A program made the position numbers and the translations under genes. A stretch of DNA of 64,000 nt from Ligaoa zhengdingensis. Its GTDB lineage: Bacteria; Bacillota; Clostridia; Oscillospirales; Ruminococcaceae. Positions 49,725 to 58,551 of this stretch are shown piece after piece (position 1 is the stretch's first letter; every line of letters starts with the position of its first letter). The DNA is taken from contig NZ_JACRST010000007.1 in assembly GCF_014384885.1 (NCBI RefSeq), positions 43,988 through 107,987 on the forward strand, in the 5' to 3' direction. The notes under the pieces were generated by a model that was not told where the DNA came from, searched no databases, and worked only from the letters and a program-made list of their open reading frames with translations.

Positions 49725-51281
49725 GTGATATCCATTATAACGTATGTTATCAGCGTCGTCGTCGCTCTGATATTGGGCGCGGTTGTGGCGTTTTTCCTCG
49801 GCGTGGCCTACCGCAAGCGCGTGGCGGAGGCGGAGCTCGGTTCGGCTGAGGATGAGGCGAAGCGCATCTTGAGCGACGCGATCAAGTCGGCCGAGGCCAA
49901 GAAGAAGGAAGCCATGGTCGAGGCCAAGGACGAGATTTACAAGATGCGCCAGGAGGCCGAAAAGGACGTGAAGGAGCGCCGCTCCGAGGTGCAGCGCCAG
50001 GAGCGCCGCCTGGTCCAGAAGGAAGAAAGCCTGGACCGCAAGCTGGAAAACCAGGAGAAAAAAGAAGAACTGCTGCAAGGCAAGATCAAGGACGCCGAAG
50101 AAAAGCTGGTGGAGGCCGAGGAGGTCAAAAAGCGCCAGTTTGAGATGCTTGAGCGCATTTCCGGCTTCACCACCGAGCAGGCCAAGGACTATCTGCTCAC
50201 CCATCTGGAAAACGAGCTGACCCATGAAAAAGCCCTGAAGATCGCGCAGTTTGAGGCGCAGATGAAGGACGAGGCCGACCAGAAGGCGCGTGAGCTCATC
50301 ACCACGGCGATTCAGCGCTGCGCGGCGGACCACGTGGCCGAGGCCACCGTATCGGTGGTGCCGCTGCCCAACGACGAGATGAAAGGCCGCATCATCGGTC
50401 GCGAGGGTCGCAACATCCGCACTCTCGAAACTGCGACCGGCGTGGACCTCATCATCGACGACACCCCCGAGGCGATCACCCTGTCCTCCTACGATCCCGT
50501 GCGCCGCGAGGTGGCGCGCATCGCCCTCGAGCGGCTGATCCAGGATGGACGCATCCATCCCGCGCGCATCGAGGAGATGGTGGAGAAGGCGCAGCGCGAG
50601 GTCGATCTCAAGATCAAGCAGGACGGCGAGCGCGCGATCATGGAGACCGGCGTGCACGCGATGCACCCCGAGCTCATCAAGCTGCTGGGCCGGATGCGCT
50701 ACCGCACCAGCTACGGTCAGAACGTGCTCAACCATTCGATCGAGGTGGCCCATCTCGCCGGCATGATGGCGGCGGAGCTGGGCGCGGACGTGAACCAGGC
50801 CAAACGCGCCGGGCTCATCCACGATATCGGCAAGGCCCTCACCCACGAGATCGAGGGCTCGCATGTCGATATCGGCGTGGAGATCGCCAAAAAATATAAG
50901 GAAAACGACGTGATCGTCAACGCGATCCATGCGCATCACGGCGACGTGGAGCCCAAAACGATCGTGGCCTGCCTGGTGCAGGCGGCCGACGCCATTTCGG
51001 CGGCGCGGCCGGGCGCGCGCAGGGAGAACCTCGAGAACTACATCAAGCGCCTCGAAAAGCTGGAGGAGATCGCAAACTCGTTTGAGGGTGTGGAGAAGTG
51101 CTACGCCATCCAGGCGGGCCGCGAAATCCGCATCCTGGTCAAACCCGAGGTCGTTTCGGACGACAAGATGGTGCTGACCGCGCGCGAGATCGTCAAAAAG
51201 ATCGAGAGCGAGCTGGATTATCCCGGACAGATCAAAGTGCACGTGGTGCGCGAAAGCCGCGCCATCGAGTACGCCAAATAA
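49725..51281 (+). CDS. rny: Ribonuclease Y
   Basis: This 518-residue membrane-anchored endoribonuclease initiates mRNA decay. It has a GTG start, an N-terminal membrane helix (about 3-25) and a long charged coiled coil (about 30-190). A KH domain contains GRIIGREGRNIRTLE, and an HD domain includes HSIEVAHLAG, LIHDIGKALTHE and AHHGDVEP. The C-terminus IKVHVVRESRAIEYAK is the family standard. AGGAG sits close before the start and AAAAAGGAGG a little further away. Confidence 0.97.
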   Translation: MISIITYVISVVVALILGAVVAFFLGVAYRKRVAEAELGSAEDEAKRILSDAIKSAEAKKKEAMVEAKDEIYKMRQEAEKDVKERRSEVQRQERRLVQKEESLDRKLENQEKKEELLQGKIKDAEEKLVEAEEVKKRQFEMLERISGFTTEQAKDYLLTHLENELTHEKALKIAQFEAQMKDEADQKARELITTAIQRCAADHVAEATVSVVPLPNDEMKGRIIGREGRNIRTLETATGVDLIIDDTPEAITLSSYDPVRREVARIALERLIQDGRIHPARIEEMVEKAQREVDLKIKQDGERAIMETGVHAMHPELIKLLGRMRYRTSYGQNVLNHSIEVAHLAGMMAAELGADVNQAKRAGLIHDIGKALTHEIEGSHVDIGVEIAKKYKENDVIVNAIHAHHGDVEPKTIVACLVQAADAISAARPGARRENLENYIKRLEKLEEIANSFEGVEKCYAIQAGREIRILVKPEVVSDDKMVLTAREIVKKIESELDYPGQIKVHVVRESRAIEYAK

Positions 51282-51294
51282 TCGCAGCAGACCA

Positions 51295-51327
51295 GGGGCC
51301 ACCCGCATGTGCGGGCGGCCCCTTTTT
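51295..51327 (+). terminator. Terminator of rny
   Basis: GGGGCC-A-CCCGC pairs with GCGGG-C-GGCCCC around ATGT, followed by TTTTT. Confidence 0.9.
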
Positions 51328-51344
51328 GCCGCGACTGGTCTGTG

Positions 51345-51373
51345 TTGACAAACCGCCGCGCGGCCACTAGAAT
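51345..51373 (+). promoter_or_regulatory. Promoter of the propeller-like gene
   Basis: TTGACA (51345-51350), 17 bases, TAGAAT (51368-51373). Confidence 0.75.
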
Positions 51374-51454
51374 GAAAGGGGAGCGGCTGTGCCGGACAAT
51401 TTGTAGGGGACGGATGGGACGAACGAGGGGCGCGAATCGCGCGCATGTGACGGG

Positions 51455-52438
51455 ATGGTACTGACAGAGATGGAGACGATTTTTTTTGTTGCCGAGGGCC
51501 GGATGGGGATGATCCGGGGCGGCGATGTTGTGATGCTGCCCGCGGAAGGCGGGCCGGAGGCCGAGGTGAAGGGCATCAGTGCGGCGGACGGGAAGCTGTA
51601 CTATTCGCGTCTGGAGATGGAGACCGGGTGCGTCTACGCCAAACCGGCGGAGCGGCCGGCCGGACCGCCCGACGAGGCGGTGTTGCGCTGCCGCGAGATG
51701 CCGATCTACGAGATCGGCGGCCGGGAGGGCGCGATGGCGGCTGTGACCTCGCGCGGCGTGGATGGGGTGCGGCGGCAGATCGCGTTGTTCACCCTGCCGC
51801 GCGGCTACTACACCCTGATTGCAGACGGCGACGAGGTGGCCGAGAGCCCGAGCTGGGGGCGGGATGGTTCCCTGCTCTATTTTACCACGCGCGCCTGCCG
51901 GAGGGATGTCAACGGCCGCGTCACCGGCTATGAGCCGAGCGCGGTGATGGCCTACGACCCCGCGACCCACGAGTGCGTTCGGCTGTTCGCCTCGCCCGAT
52001 TACGACTACTGCGCCCCTCGCGAGGGCCGGGCGGGGGCGTACTACTTTGTGCGTCGGCCCTACCGCGAGCTGGATAACCGCCTGAGCCGGCGTCTGGCCC
52101 GGCTGTTGGGATATTTGGCCGGGCGGCTGCGGGGCGGCAAAAGGGGGAAAGAGGCCCTGCCCGCACCCCCAAAGGGGCCCGTCGCCGCGCCGCAGGGGCG
52201 GGATGAGCCGCCTGAGGTTGCGCCGCGCAGTTGGGAGCTGATGCGCGCCAAGCGCTACAGCGCTCCGGCGGTGGTCAAAAAGGGCGTGTTGGCGTTCGAT
52301 CTGTTGGAGGACGGCTGCATCGTCTATTCCGACGGCAGCCAGGTGCTCAAAATCCACCGGGACGGCAAGGAAAAGGTGTTGGCTGAGGTGCCGAAGGTCA
52401 CGGCACTGTGCGCGGTGGATGCGGCGAATCCGGGATGA
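51455..52438 (+). CDS. Beta-propeller-like protein, unknown function
   Basis: This 327-residue protein has no signal peptide and a series of short beta-strand repeats reminiscent of TolB/WD-type blades (ADGKLYYSRLE, VAESPSWGRDGSLLYFTTR, DGCIVYSDGSQVLKIHRDG). A basic, Pro-rich insertion lies at about 215-265 (RLLGYLAGRLRGGKRGK). No enzyme motif is seen. The first ATG after the promoter is used as start; the next Met at residue 6 is possible. Function unknown. Confidence 0.72.
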   Translation: MVLTEMETIFFVAEGRMGMIRGGDVVMLPAEGGPEAEVKGISAADGKLYYSRLEMETGCVYAKPAERPAGPPDEAVLRCREMPIYEIGGREGAMAAVTSRGVDGVRRQIALFTLPRGYYTLIADGDEVAESPSWGRDGSLLYFTTRACRRDVNGRVTGYEPSAVMAYDPATHECVRLFASPDYDYCAPREGRAGAYYFVRRPYRELDNRLSRRLARLLGYLAGRLRGGKRGKEALPAPPKGPVAAPQGRDEPPEVAPRSWELMRAKRYSAPAVVKKGVLAFDLLEDGCIVYSDGSQVLKIHRDGKEKVLAEVPKVTALCAVDAANPG

Positions 52439-52443
52439 AACAG

Positions 52444-52473
52444 GCGCCCGGCGGGAAGATTCCCGCCGGGCGC
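52444..52473. terminator. Strong hairpin after the propeller-like gene
   Basis: A 13-base-pair perfect stem (GCGCCCGGCGGGA and complement) with a four-base loop, six bases after the stop; no T-run follows. Confidence 0.6.
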
Positions 52474-52505
52474 GATGAATTCCGCGGAAAAAACGGGAAA
52501 AGCGG

Positions 52506-52534
52506 TTGTAAATTTCGCGTAGATTCTTTATAAT
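52506..52534 (+). promoter_or_regulatory. Promoter of the DUF1846 gene
   Basis: TTGTAA (52506-52511), 17 bases, TATAAT (52529-52534). Confidence 0.75.
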
Positions 52535-52615
52535 AAAACAGGAGTGAAAAATGCCGGCGTCCGGGTGGCGCGGGGCTTTTTTTGTGTGGAAATCCAATGT
52601 TTGAGGGGTAACGGT

Positions 52616-54100
52616 ATGAAAAAAATCGGATTCGACAACAACAAATATCTGGAACTTCAGTCGCAGCATATCCTGGAGCGCATCTCGCAGTCGAACAACA
52701 AGCTGTATCTGGAGTTCGGCGGCAAGCTGTTCGACGACTTTCACGCCTCGCGCGTGTTGCCCGGCTTTGCGCCGGACAGCAAGGTGAAGATGCTGCTGCA
52801 GCTCAAGGACAGTGCGGAGATCGTCATCGTCATCAATGCGGCTGATATCGAAAAGAACAAGGTGCGCGGCGACCTGGGCATCACCTACGACCTGGACGTG
52901 CTGCGCCTGATCGACGCGTTCCGCGGCATCGGGCTGTATGTGGGCAGCGTGGTGATCTCGCAGTATGCGGGCCAGGCCGCGGCGGACACCTTCAAAAAGC
53001 GGCTGGAGCACCTGGGGGTGCGGGTGTTCCTGCACTACCCCATCGCAGGCTACCCTTCCAACATCCCCCTGATCGTCAGCGACGACGGCTACGGCAAGAA
53101 CGAATACATCGAAACCACCCGCCCATTGGTGGTGGTCACCGCGCCCGGCCCGGGCAGCGGCAAGATGGCCACCTGCCTTTCGCAGCTCTATCACGAGTTC
53201 AAGCGCGGGGTCAAGGCGGGCTATTCCAAGTTCGAGACCTTCCCGATCTGGAACCTGCCCCTCAAGCACCCGGTGAATCTCGCCTACGAGGCGGCTACTG
53301 CCGACCTCAACGACGTCAACATGATCGACCCGTTCCATCTGGAGACCTACGGCAGGACCACCGTCAATTACAACCGCGACGTGGAGATTTTCCCGGTGCT
53401 CAACGCCATCTTCCAGAAGATTTTCGGCGAAAGCCCGTACAAATCTCCCACCGATATGGGGGTGAACATGGCCGGCTTCTGCATCACCGACGACGAGGCG
53501 GTGTGCGAGGCCTCGCGCCAGGAGATCATCCGCCGTTACTACCATGTGCTGTGCGACCAGCGCACCGGCCGCGCCGAGTCGGATGCGGTGTACAAGCTGG
53601 AACTGCTGATGAATCAGGCGAACGTCGCCACCTCCGACCGCCCGGTGGCCGCCGCGGCCTGCGCGCGCGCCGAGGAGACGGGGATGCCCGCCGCGGCCAT
53701 CGAGCTGCCAGACGGCGCCATCATCACCGGTAAGACATCCTCGCTGCTGGGCGCATCGTCGGCCGTGCTGCTCAACGCGCTCAAATATTTGGGCGGCATC
53801 AGCCACGACATGCATCTGATCTCCCCGATCATCATCGAGCCCATCCAGCACCTCAAGGTGGATCATCTGGGCAACCACAACCCCCGCCTGCACACCGACG
53901 AGACGCTCATCGCGCTTTCGATGAGCGCCGCGACCAACCCCACCGCCGAGCTCGCGATGAAACAGCTCGAAAAGCTGCGCGGCTGCGAGGCGCATTCTTC
54001 GGTCATCCTGTCACAGGTGGACAATTCGATGTTCAAAAAGCTGGGGATGAACCTCACCTGCGAGCCGCAGTATCAGACCAAAAAGCTCTACCACAAGTGA
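52616..54100 (+). CDS. DUF1846 family protein
   Basis: This 494-residue cytoplasmic protein starts at ATG 52616 behind GAGGGGTAA. Characteristic stretches are MKKIGFDNNKYLELQSQHILERI, KLYLEFGGKLFDDFHASRVLPGF, ITYDLDVLRLID, VVTAPGPGSGKMATCLSQLYHEF (a Gly-rich loop that may bind phosphate) and PFHLETYGRTTVNYNRDVE. The family is common in Firmicutes and its function is not established. Single gene. Confidence 0.92.
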   Translation: MKKIGFDNNKYLELQSQHILERISQSNNKLYLEFGGKLFDDFHASRVLPGFAPDSKVKMLLQLKDSAEIVIVINAADIEKNKVRGDLGITYDLDVLRLIDAFRGIGLYVGSVVISQYAGQAAADTFKKRLEHLGVRVFLHYPIAGYPSNIPLIVSDDGYGKNEYIETTRPLVVVTAPGPGSGKMATCLSQLYHEFKRGVKAGYSKFETFPIWNLPLKHPVNLAYEAATADLNDVNMIDPFHLETYGRTTVNYNRDVEIFPVLNAIFQKIFGESPYKSPTDMGVNMAGFCITDDEAVCEASRQEIIRRYYHVLCDQRTGRAESDAVYKLELLMNQANVATSDRPVAAAACARAEETGMPAAAIELPDGAIITGKTSSLLGASSAVLLNALKYLGGISHDMHLISPIIIEPIQHLKVDHLGNHNPRLHTDETLIALSMSAATNPTAELAMKQLEKLRGCEAHSSVILSQVDNSMFKKLGMNLTCEPQYQTKKLYHK

Positions 54101-54112
54101 ACAGGACGAGAA

Positions 54113-54148
54113 AGCGCCCCTGGACGGCTGTCCGGGGGCGCTGTTGTT
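54113..54148. terminator. Terminator between DUF1846 and sortase genes
   Basis: AGCGCCCC pairs with GGGGGCGCT around a loop with its own GGAC/GTCC stem; followed by GTTGTTTG. Confidence 0.7.
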
Positions 54149-54160
54149 TGTGTGCTCCGA

Positions 54161-55027
54161 TCAGGAGTAGACATCCTTGGGCGAGGGGTTGGCCACCACT
54201 GTGACCGGGTCGGTATCCTTCTCGCTCGGGTGCAGCAGGCGGCCCATCACCACAAAGCGCTGGGCGCGGTTATTGAACCCGCCGTACTTATAGGTACAGG
54301 TGGACAGGGTGAGGATTTTATCGCTGCCCGTCACACTCACGTCAAAGTTGAACAAAGAGCGGCTCTTGGCCTCGTTCACGAGCTGGTTGAACTGCGCGTT
54401 GCTGGTGAAGTTGGTGCGGATGTAGTCGAAGTTGCGCCAGTCCGAGAGATAGAACACCGCGAACACCTTGAACACCATCTCATCCTCGGGGGTGGTCAGG
54501 TAGAGGTACGGGTGCTCGGTGGCGTATTCGATGTCGTCGTATTTGAGCAGCCGCGCGAAGCGCTCGCCCTGCTCGTCGTCGTCGTTGAGGTTGTGCCCAT
54601 AGATGATGGTGTTTTTGCCCAGCGACGCGCGGTTTTTCACGGTGTTGCGGTAATCCGCGAAATAGCAGCCGGAGAGATTGAACTTGCCGTCGTTGTCCAG
54701 CCGCTCATATTTTTTGTTGCCGGTGGGGTCCTGGAACACCACATCGTCCATGGTGGTGTCGGGGATGCGGAACCAGGCGACCGCCTCGGGGTTTTTCTCC
54801 TGATATTCCTGGATCTTGTCCACAATATTGGTGTCGGGCTCCACCGGGGTGTCGTTGGTGATGCCCTCGGGCTCGGTCAGCGGGTTATAGAACGGGTATT
54901 CGCTCGCGCTGGATTGCGGTTCTTCCTCTTCCGGCGCGCTGGATTCCGGCTTCTGGGAGCAGGCGGCGAGCGTCATGGCCATGACTGCGGCCATCAAAAG
55001 GCTGAGAAGTCGCGTGCATTTGTTCAT
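54161..55027 (-). CDS. Class B sortase, lipoprotein form
   Basis: This 288-residue protein starts at 55027 behind GGAGGT. It begins with a lipoprotein-type signal (MAMTLAAC, Cys about 23), then a Glu/Ser-rich linker. The sortase domain has the class B order FRIPDTTMDDVVFQ, IIYGHNLND (catalytic His), TLSTCTYKYGG (catalytic Cys) and RFVVMGRL (Arg). Most class B sortases carry an uncleaved membrane anchor, so the lipobox is unusual. No sortase substrate lies nearby. Confidence 0.88.
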   Translation of the reverse strand: MNKCTRLLSLLMAAVMAMTLAACSQKPESSAPEEEEPQSSASEYPFYNPLTEPEGITNDTPVEPDTNIVDKIQEYQEKNPEAVAWFRIPDTTMDDVVFQDPTGNKKYERLDNDGKFNLSGCYFADYRNTVKNRASLGKNTIIYGHNLNDDDEQGERFARLLKYDDIEYATEHPYLYLTTPEDEMVFKVFAVFYLSDWRNFDYIRTNFTSNAQFNQLVNEAKSRSLFNFDVSVTGSDKILTLSTCTYKYGGFNNRAQRFVVMGRLLHPSEKDTDPVTVVANPSPKDVYS

Positions 55028-55177
55028 ATGGGGTAACCTCCAAAGTGAAGAATTGCGCGTACAAAACATGCCGGGCCCGCCTCGGTCCCAACAGGAACCA
55101 CACATGGCCCGTGGCCTCAGTGGGCCCCGAGCCTTTGTGTTTTACGCTGTCCGCTTTTGTCTGGTGCTCCGGCGGGG

Positions 55178-56938
55178 TTACGGGCGCTGGGCGCCCCCCG
55201 CGCAGACGATGCCTCTGCCGGCGTCGACTGTGACCGCGGTGCCGGATTTTAAAATGGCGGTGGCATGTTCCGCTCCAACAATCACCGGGATATCCAGTGT
55301 CATTCCCACGATAGCGGCGTGCGAGTTGAGCCCCGGCGCTTCGGTGATGATGCCGGAAGCCTTTTTGAGCAGCGGCAGAATATTGTTGGAGGTATGCGGC
55401 ATTACCAATATATCACTATCCTGAAATTTGGTCAATGCTTCTTCCTCATTCTTTGCGACACAGATATTGCCAAACGCGCTGAGCTTGTTCGCGCCCGCGC
55501 CCGAAACCAGCACGTCGCCCACCAGATGCACCTTGAGCAGATTGGTGGTGCCTGGGATGCCCAGCGGCACGCCGGCGGTGATCACCACGATGTCGCCGCT
55601 CTTCACCAAGTTGGCGCCCTGGGCCATGTCCACCGCGTGCTGGAACAGCTTGTCGGTCGTCTCCTGCTCCTCAATCAGCAGCGGGGTGACACCCCACGAG
55701 AGGTTCATCTGGCGGTAGACCACCGGGTCGGGGGTGCCGCCGATGATCGGCACCGACGGGCGGTATTTGGAGATCATCTTGGCGGTGTTGCCCGATTTGG
55801 TCACCGTGATGATGGCGGCCGCACCCAGGTCGTAGGCGGTGGTGCAGGTGGCGTGGGAGATCGCGTTGGTCACGTCCTCGCGGACGTTGGCGCTGTCCCG
55901 CTTGATGAAGCGGCCGCGGTAGTCGATGTCATCCTCGGCGCGCTCCGCGATGCGCGCCATGGTGCGCACCGCTTCGATCGGGTAGAGCCCGGCGGCCGTT
56001 TCGCCCGAGAGCATGATCGCGCTGGTGCCGTCGTAGATGGCGTTGGCCACGTCGGTGGCCTCGGCGCGGGTGGGGCGGGGGTGCTTCATCATGCTGTCGA
56101 GCATCTGGGTGGCAGTGATCACCTGCTTGCCCGCCGAATAGGCCTTTTTGATGAGCATCTTCTGCACCACCGGCACATCCTCCAGCGGGATTTCAACCCC
56201 CATGTCGCCGCGCGCGATCATTACGCCATCGGAAACATGCAGGATGTCGTCGATGTTGGCCACCCCTTCGGCGTTTTCAATCTTGGCGATGATGCGGATG
56301 GTGTGGCAGTTCTTGCTGTCGAGGATTTTTCGCACCTCGAGGATGTCGTCGGCTGAGCGGGTGAAGGAGGCCGCGATGAAGTCAAAGCCCTGGTCGATGC
56401 CCCAAAGGATGTCGGAGCGGTCCTTGTCGCTGATATAAGGCAGCGAAAGGCGCACCCCCGGCACGTTGACCCCCTTGTTGTTGCTGATCGGGCCGCCGTT
56501 GACCACCTGGCAGATGATTTCGGTGCCGTTTTCCACACTGAGCACCCGCAGCTCAATCAGGCCGTCGTCCAGCAGGATACGGGACCCCGCGTCCACGTCG
56601 CCGGGCAGGCCGGCGAACGAGATGCTGGCCCTGGCGGAATCGCCCTCGATCTCCCGCGTGGTGAGGGTGAACACCTCGCCCGCGGTCAGCTCCGCCTTGC
56701 CGCCCTGGAACTTGCCCAGGCGGATCTCCGGCCCCTTGGTGTCCAGCAGGGAAGCGATCGGCAGGTGGAGTTCCTCGCGCAGGCTGCGCAGGATCTCCAG
56801 CTTCTTCAGGTGCTCCTCATAGCTTCCGTGGGAAAAATTGAAGCGCGCCACGTCCATACCGGCGAGGATCAGCTCGCGGATGCGCTCTTCGCAGTCGGTC
56901 GCAGGGCCCAGCGTGCAGATAATTTTTGTTTTTCTCAT
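55178..56938 (-). CDS. pyk: Pyruvate kinase with C-terminal PEP-utiliser domain
   Basis: This 586-residue glycolytic enzyme turns phosphoenolpyruvate and ADP into pyruvate and ATP. It starts at 56938. It has KTKIICTLGPAT, the RFNFSHG stretch, LLDTKGPEIR, the active-site region IIAKIENAEGVANIDDIL, MIARGDMGVEIP and ATQMLDSM. After the usual end at about residue 470, an extra domain follows with ITEAPGLNSHAAIVGMTLDIPVIVG, the PEP-utilising mobile domain known from Bacillus and clostridial pyruvate kinases. It is read from the promoter at 57030-57058. Confidence 0.96.
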   Translation of the reverse strand: MRKTKIICTLGPATDCEERIRELILAGMDVARFNFSHGSYEEHLKKLEILRSLREELHLPIASLLDTKGPEIRLGKFQGGKAELTAGEVFTLTTREIEGDSARASISFAGLPGDVDAGSRILLDDGLIELRVLSVENGTEIICQVVNGGPISNNKGVNVPGVRLSLPYISDKDRSDILWGIDQGFDFIAASFTRSADDILEVRKILDSKNCHTIRIIAKIENAEGVANIDDILHVSDGVMIARGDMGVEIPLEDVPVVQKMLIKKAYSAGKQVITATQMLDSMMKHPRPTRAEATDVANAIYDGTSAIMLSGETAAGLYPIEAVRTMARIAERAEDDIDYRGRFIKRDSANVREDVTNAISHATCTTAYDLGAAAIITVTKSGNTAKMISKYRPSVPIIGGTPDPVVYRQMNLSWGVTPLLIEEQETTDKLFQHAVDMAQGANLVKSGDIVVITAGVPLGIPGTTNLLKVHLVGDVLVSGAGANKLSAFGNICVAKNEEEALTKFQDSDILVMPHTSNNILPLLKKASGIITEAPGLNSHAAIVGMTLDIPVIVGAEHATAILKSGTAVTVDAGRGIVCAGGAQRP

Positions 56939-57029
56939 AGCAAACCACTCTTTCTTATTTGGCCTGGGGCAGCCGCCCCTGCGGGCGCTTCTTCGGCCCG
57001 CTGTTACCATCTGTTTCCATCATCTGTCC

Positions 57030-57058
57030 AGTATAAGGGGAAACGCTTCAAAATGCAA
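57030..57058 (-). promoter_or_regulatory. Promoter of pyk
   Basis: On the minus strand TTGCAT (57053-57058), 17 bases, TATACT (57030-57035). Confidence 0.75.
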
Positions 57059-57161
57059 TCAAAATCCTGTTAAAATTGCCCTCAAGCGTCCGCTTTTCCT
57101 TGTTAGTATGCCCGTTGCGCCGGGGAGTCCGGCGCGGTTTGTGAATTTTTTGCAAACTGGG

Positions 57162-57217
57162 TTGCATGGCAAGGAAAATTGTGCTATTGTATTGCTGTAC
57201 TAGATGAGCTAATACAG
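57162..57217 (+). promoter_or_regulatory. Promoter and GntR/YtrA-type operator
   Basis: TTGCAT (57162-57167), 17 bases, TATTGT (57185-57190). Directly behind it CTGTACTAG-ATGAG-CTAATACAG (57195-57217) is an inverted repeat matching at eight of nine positions per arm and covering the likely transcription start, where a repressor would block the operon. Confidence 0.7.
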
Positions 57218-57281
57218 ATAATACACAAGAAGAAATGGTTAAACTGTTTTTATCGCAAGCATTTGTAAGGAGGTGACGGGC

Positions 57282-57659
57282 GTGTTTGTGTTGGACCTGC
57301 AAAGCCGGATCCCGATCTATGAGCAGATGAAGCAGAAGATCACCGAGCTGGTGATGCTCGGCGTGCTGCAAACGGGCGAGCAATTGCCCAGTGTGCGCAG
57401 CTTGGCGCGGGAACTGGGGGTCAACCCCAACACCGTGCAGAAGGCGTATCAGGAGCTGGAGCGGGAGGGTGTCGTCTATTCGGTCACCGGGCGGGGCAGC
57501 TTTGTGGCGGATGTGGAAAGCGGGGGCGGCGCGGTGCGCCGGCACGCGCAGGAGCAGCTGCTGGAAGCGCTGCGCGGCGCGCGCATGGCGGGGCTGGCCC
57601 GCTGCGACGCGGTACAATGCGTCGATGAGATTTACAGGGGGGACGGAACGAATGATTGA
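57282..57659 (+). CDS. GntR-family repressor, YtrA subfamily
   Basis: This 125-residue protein starts with GTG 57282, seven bases after AGGAGG. It has the winged helix-turn-helix of the family (IPIYEQMKQKITELVMLG, LPSVRSLARELGVNPNTVQKAYQELE, VTGRGSFVAD) and only a short C-terminal dimer part, as in YtrA. It overlaps the ABC ATPase gene by eight bases and should repress its own operon through the operator at 57195-57217. YtrA-type operons respond to cell-wall-active antibiotics. Confidence 0.92.
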   Translation: MFVLDLQSRIPIYEQMKQKITELVMLGVLQTGEQLPSVRSLARELGVNPNTVQKAYQELEREGVVYSVTGRGSFVADVESGGGAVRRHAQEQLLEALRGARMAGLARCDAVQCVDEIYRGDGTND

Positions 57660-58551
57660 AGCAAACGGGCTCACCAAATATTTTGACGACATCGCCGCCC
57701 TGAAGGGGATGACAACCCGGATTCCGGCCGGTTCGATCTACGGGCTGGTGGGGAGCAACGGGGCGGGTAAATCGACCTTTTTGCGCCTGCTTGCGGGCGT
57801 GTACCGGCCGGATGAGGGCGCCATCGCGGTGGATGGCGCGGAGACCTACGAAAATCCGGCGGTGAAGGACCGCATCTTTTTCTTGGCCGACGAGCTCTAC
57901 TTTTTCCAAAACGCCACCATGGATCAGATGGCGCGGTTTTACAGCGGCCTGTACGGAAGCTGGTCGCAGGAACGCTACCGGCAGATGTGCGTCACCTTCC
58001 CGATCCATGCGGAGCGGAAGATCAACACCTTTTCCAAGGGGATGCAGCGGCAGGCGGCGATCATATTGGCGCTGTCGGCTCAGCCGGATATCCTGCTGCT
58101 CGACGAGGCGTTCGACGGGCTCGACCCGGTCATCCGGGGCCTGGTGCGCAAAATCCTCGCGGAGGATGTCGCGCAGCGCGGGGCCACGGTAATTATCGCC
58201 TCACACAACCTGCGCGAGCTGGAGGACCTGTGCGACCAGGTCGGCGTGCTGCACGGCGGACGCATCCTGTTCCAGCGCGACATCGACGACCTGAAGCTGG
58301 GCTTCTTCAAGGTGCAGTGCGCGTTCCGCCCCGCCAAGGAGCGGGAGGACTTTGCGGGGCTCGACCTGCTGCAATTTGAAAGCCGGGGCAGCCTTATCAA
58401 CCTGATTGCGCGCGGCGCGCGCGAGGAGATCCTCGGCAAGATCGAGGCGATGGGTCCGCTGTTCGTCGAAACGGTCCCCCTGACCCTCGAGGAGGTATTT
58501 ATTCACGAAATGGAGGCGGTCGGCTATGACTACAGCAACATCCTGTTCTAG
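57652..58551 (+). CDS. ABC transporter ATP-binding protein (YtrB-like)
   Basis: This 299-residue ATPase starts at ATG 57652 inside the end of the regulator gene. It has Walker A GLVGSNGAGKST, a signature FSKGMQRQ that departs from the LSGGQ consensus, Walker B ILLLDEAFDGLDP and switch His in IIASHNL. A C-terminal extension of about 90 residues ends LEEVFIHEMEAVGYD. This is the type found with YtrA regulators. It overlaps the permease gene by 26 bases. Confidence 0.92.
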   Translation: MIEANGLTKYFDDIAALKGMTTRIPAGSIYGLVGSNGAGKSTFLRLLAGVYRPDEGAIAVDGAETYENPAVKDRIFFLADELYFFQNATMDQMARFYSGLYGSWSQERYRQMCVTFPIHAERKINTFSKGMQRQAAIILALSAQPDILLLDEAFDGLDPVIRGLVRKILAEDVAQRGATVIIASHNLRELEDLCDQVGVLHGGRILFQRDIDDLKLGFFKVQCAFRPAKEREDFAGLDLLQFESRGSLINLIARGAREEILGKIEAMGPLFVETVPLTLEEVFIHEMEAVGYDYSNILF

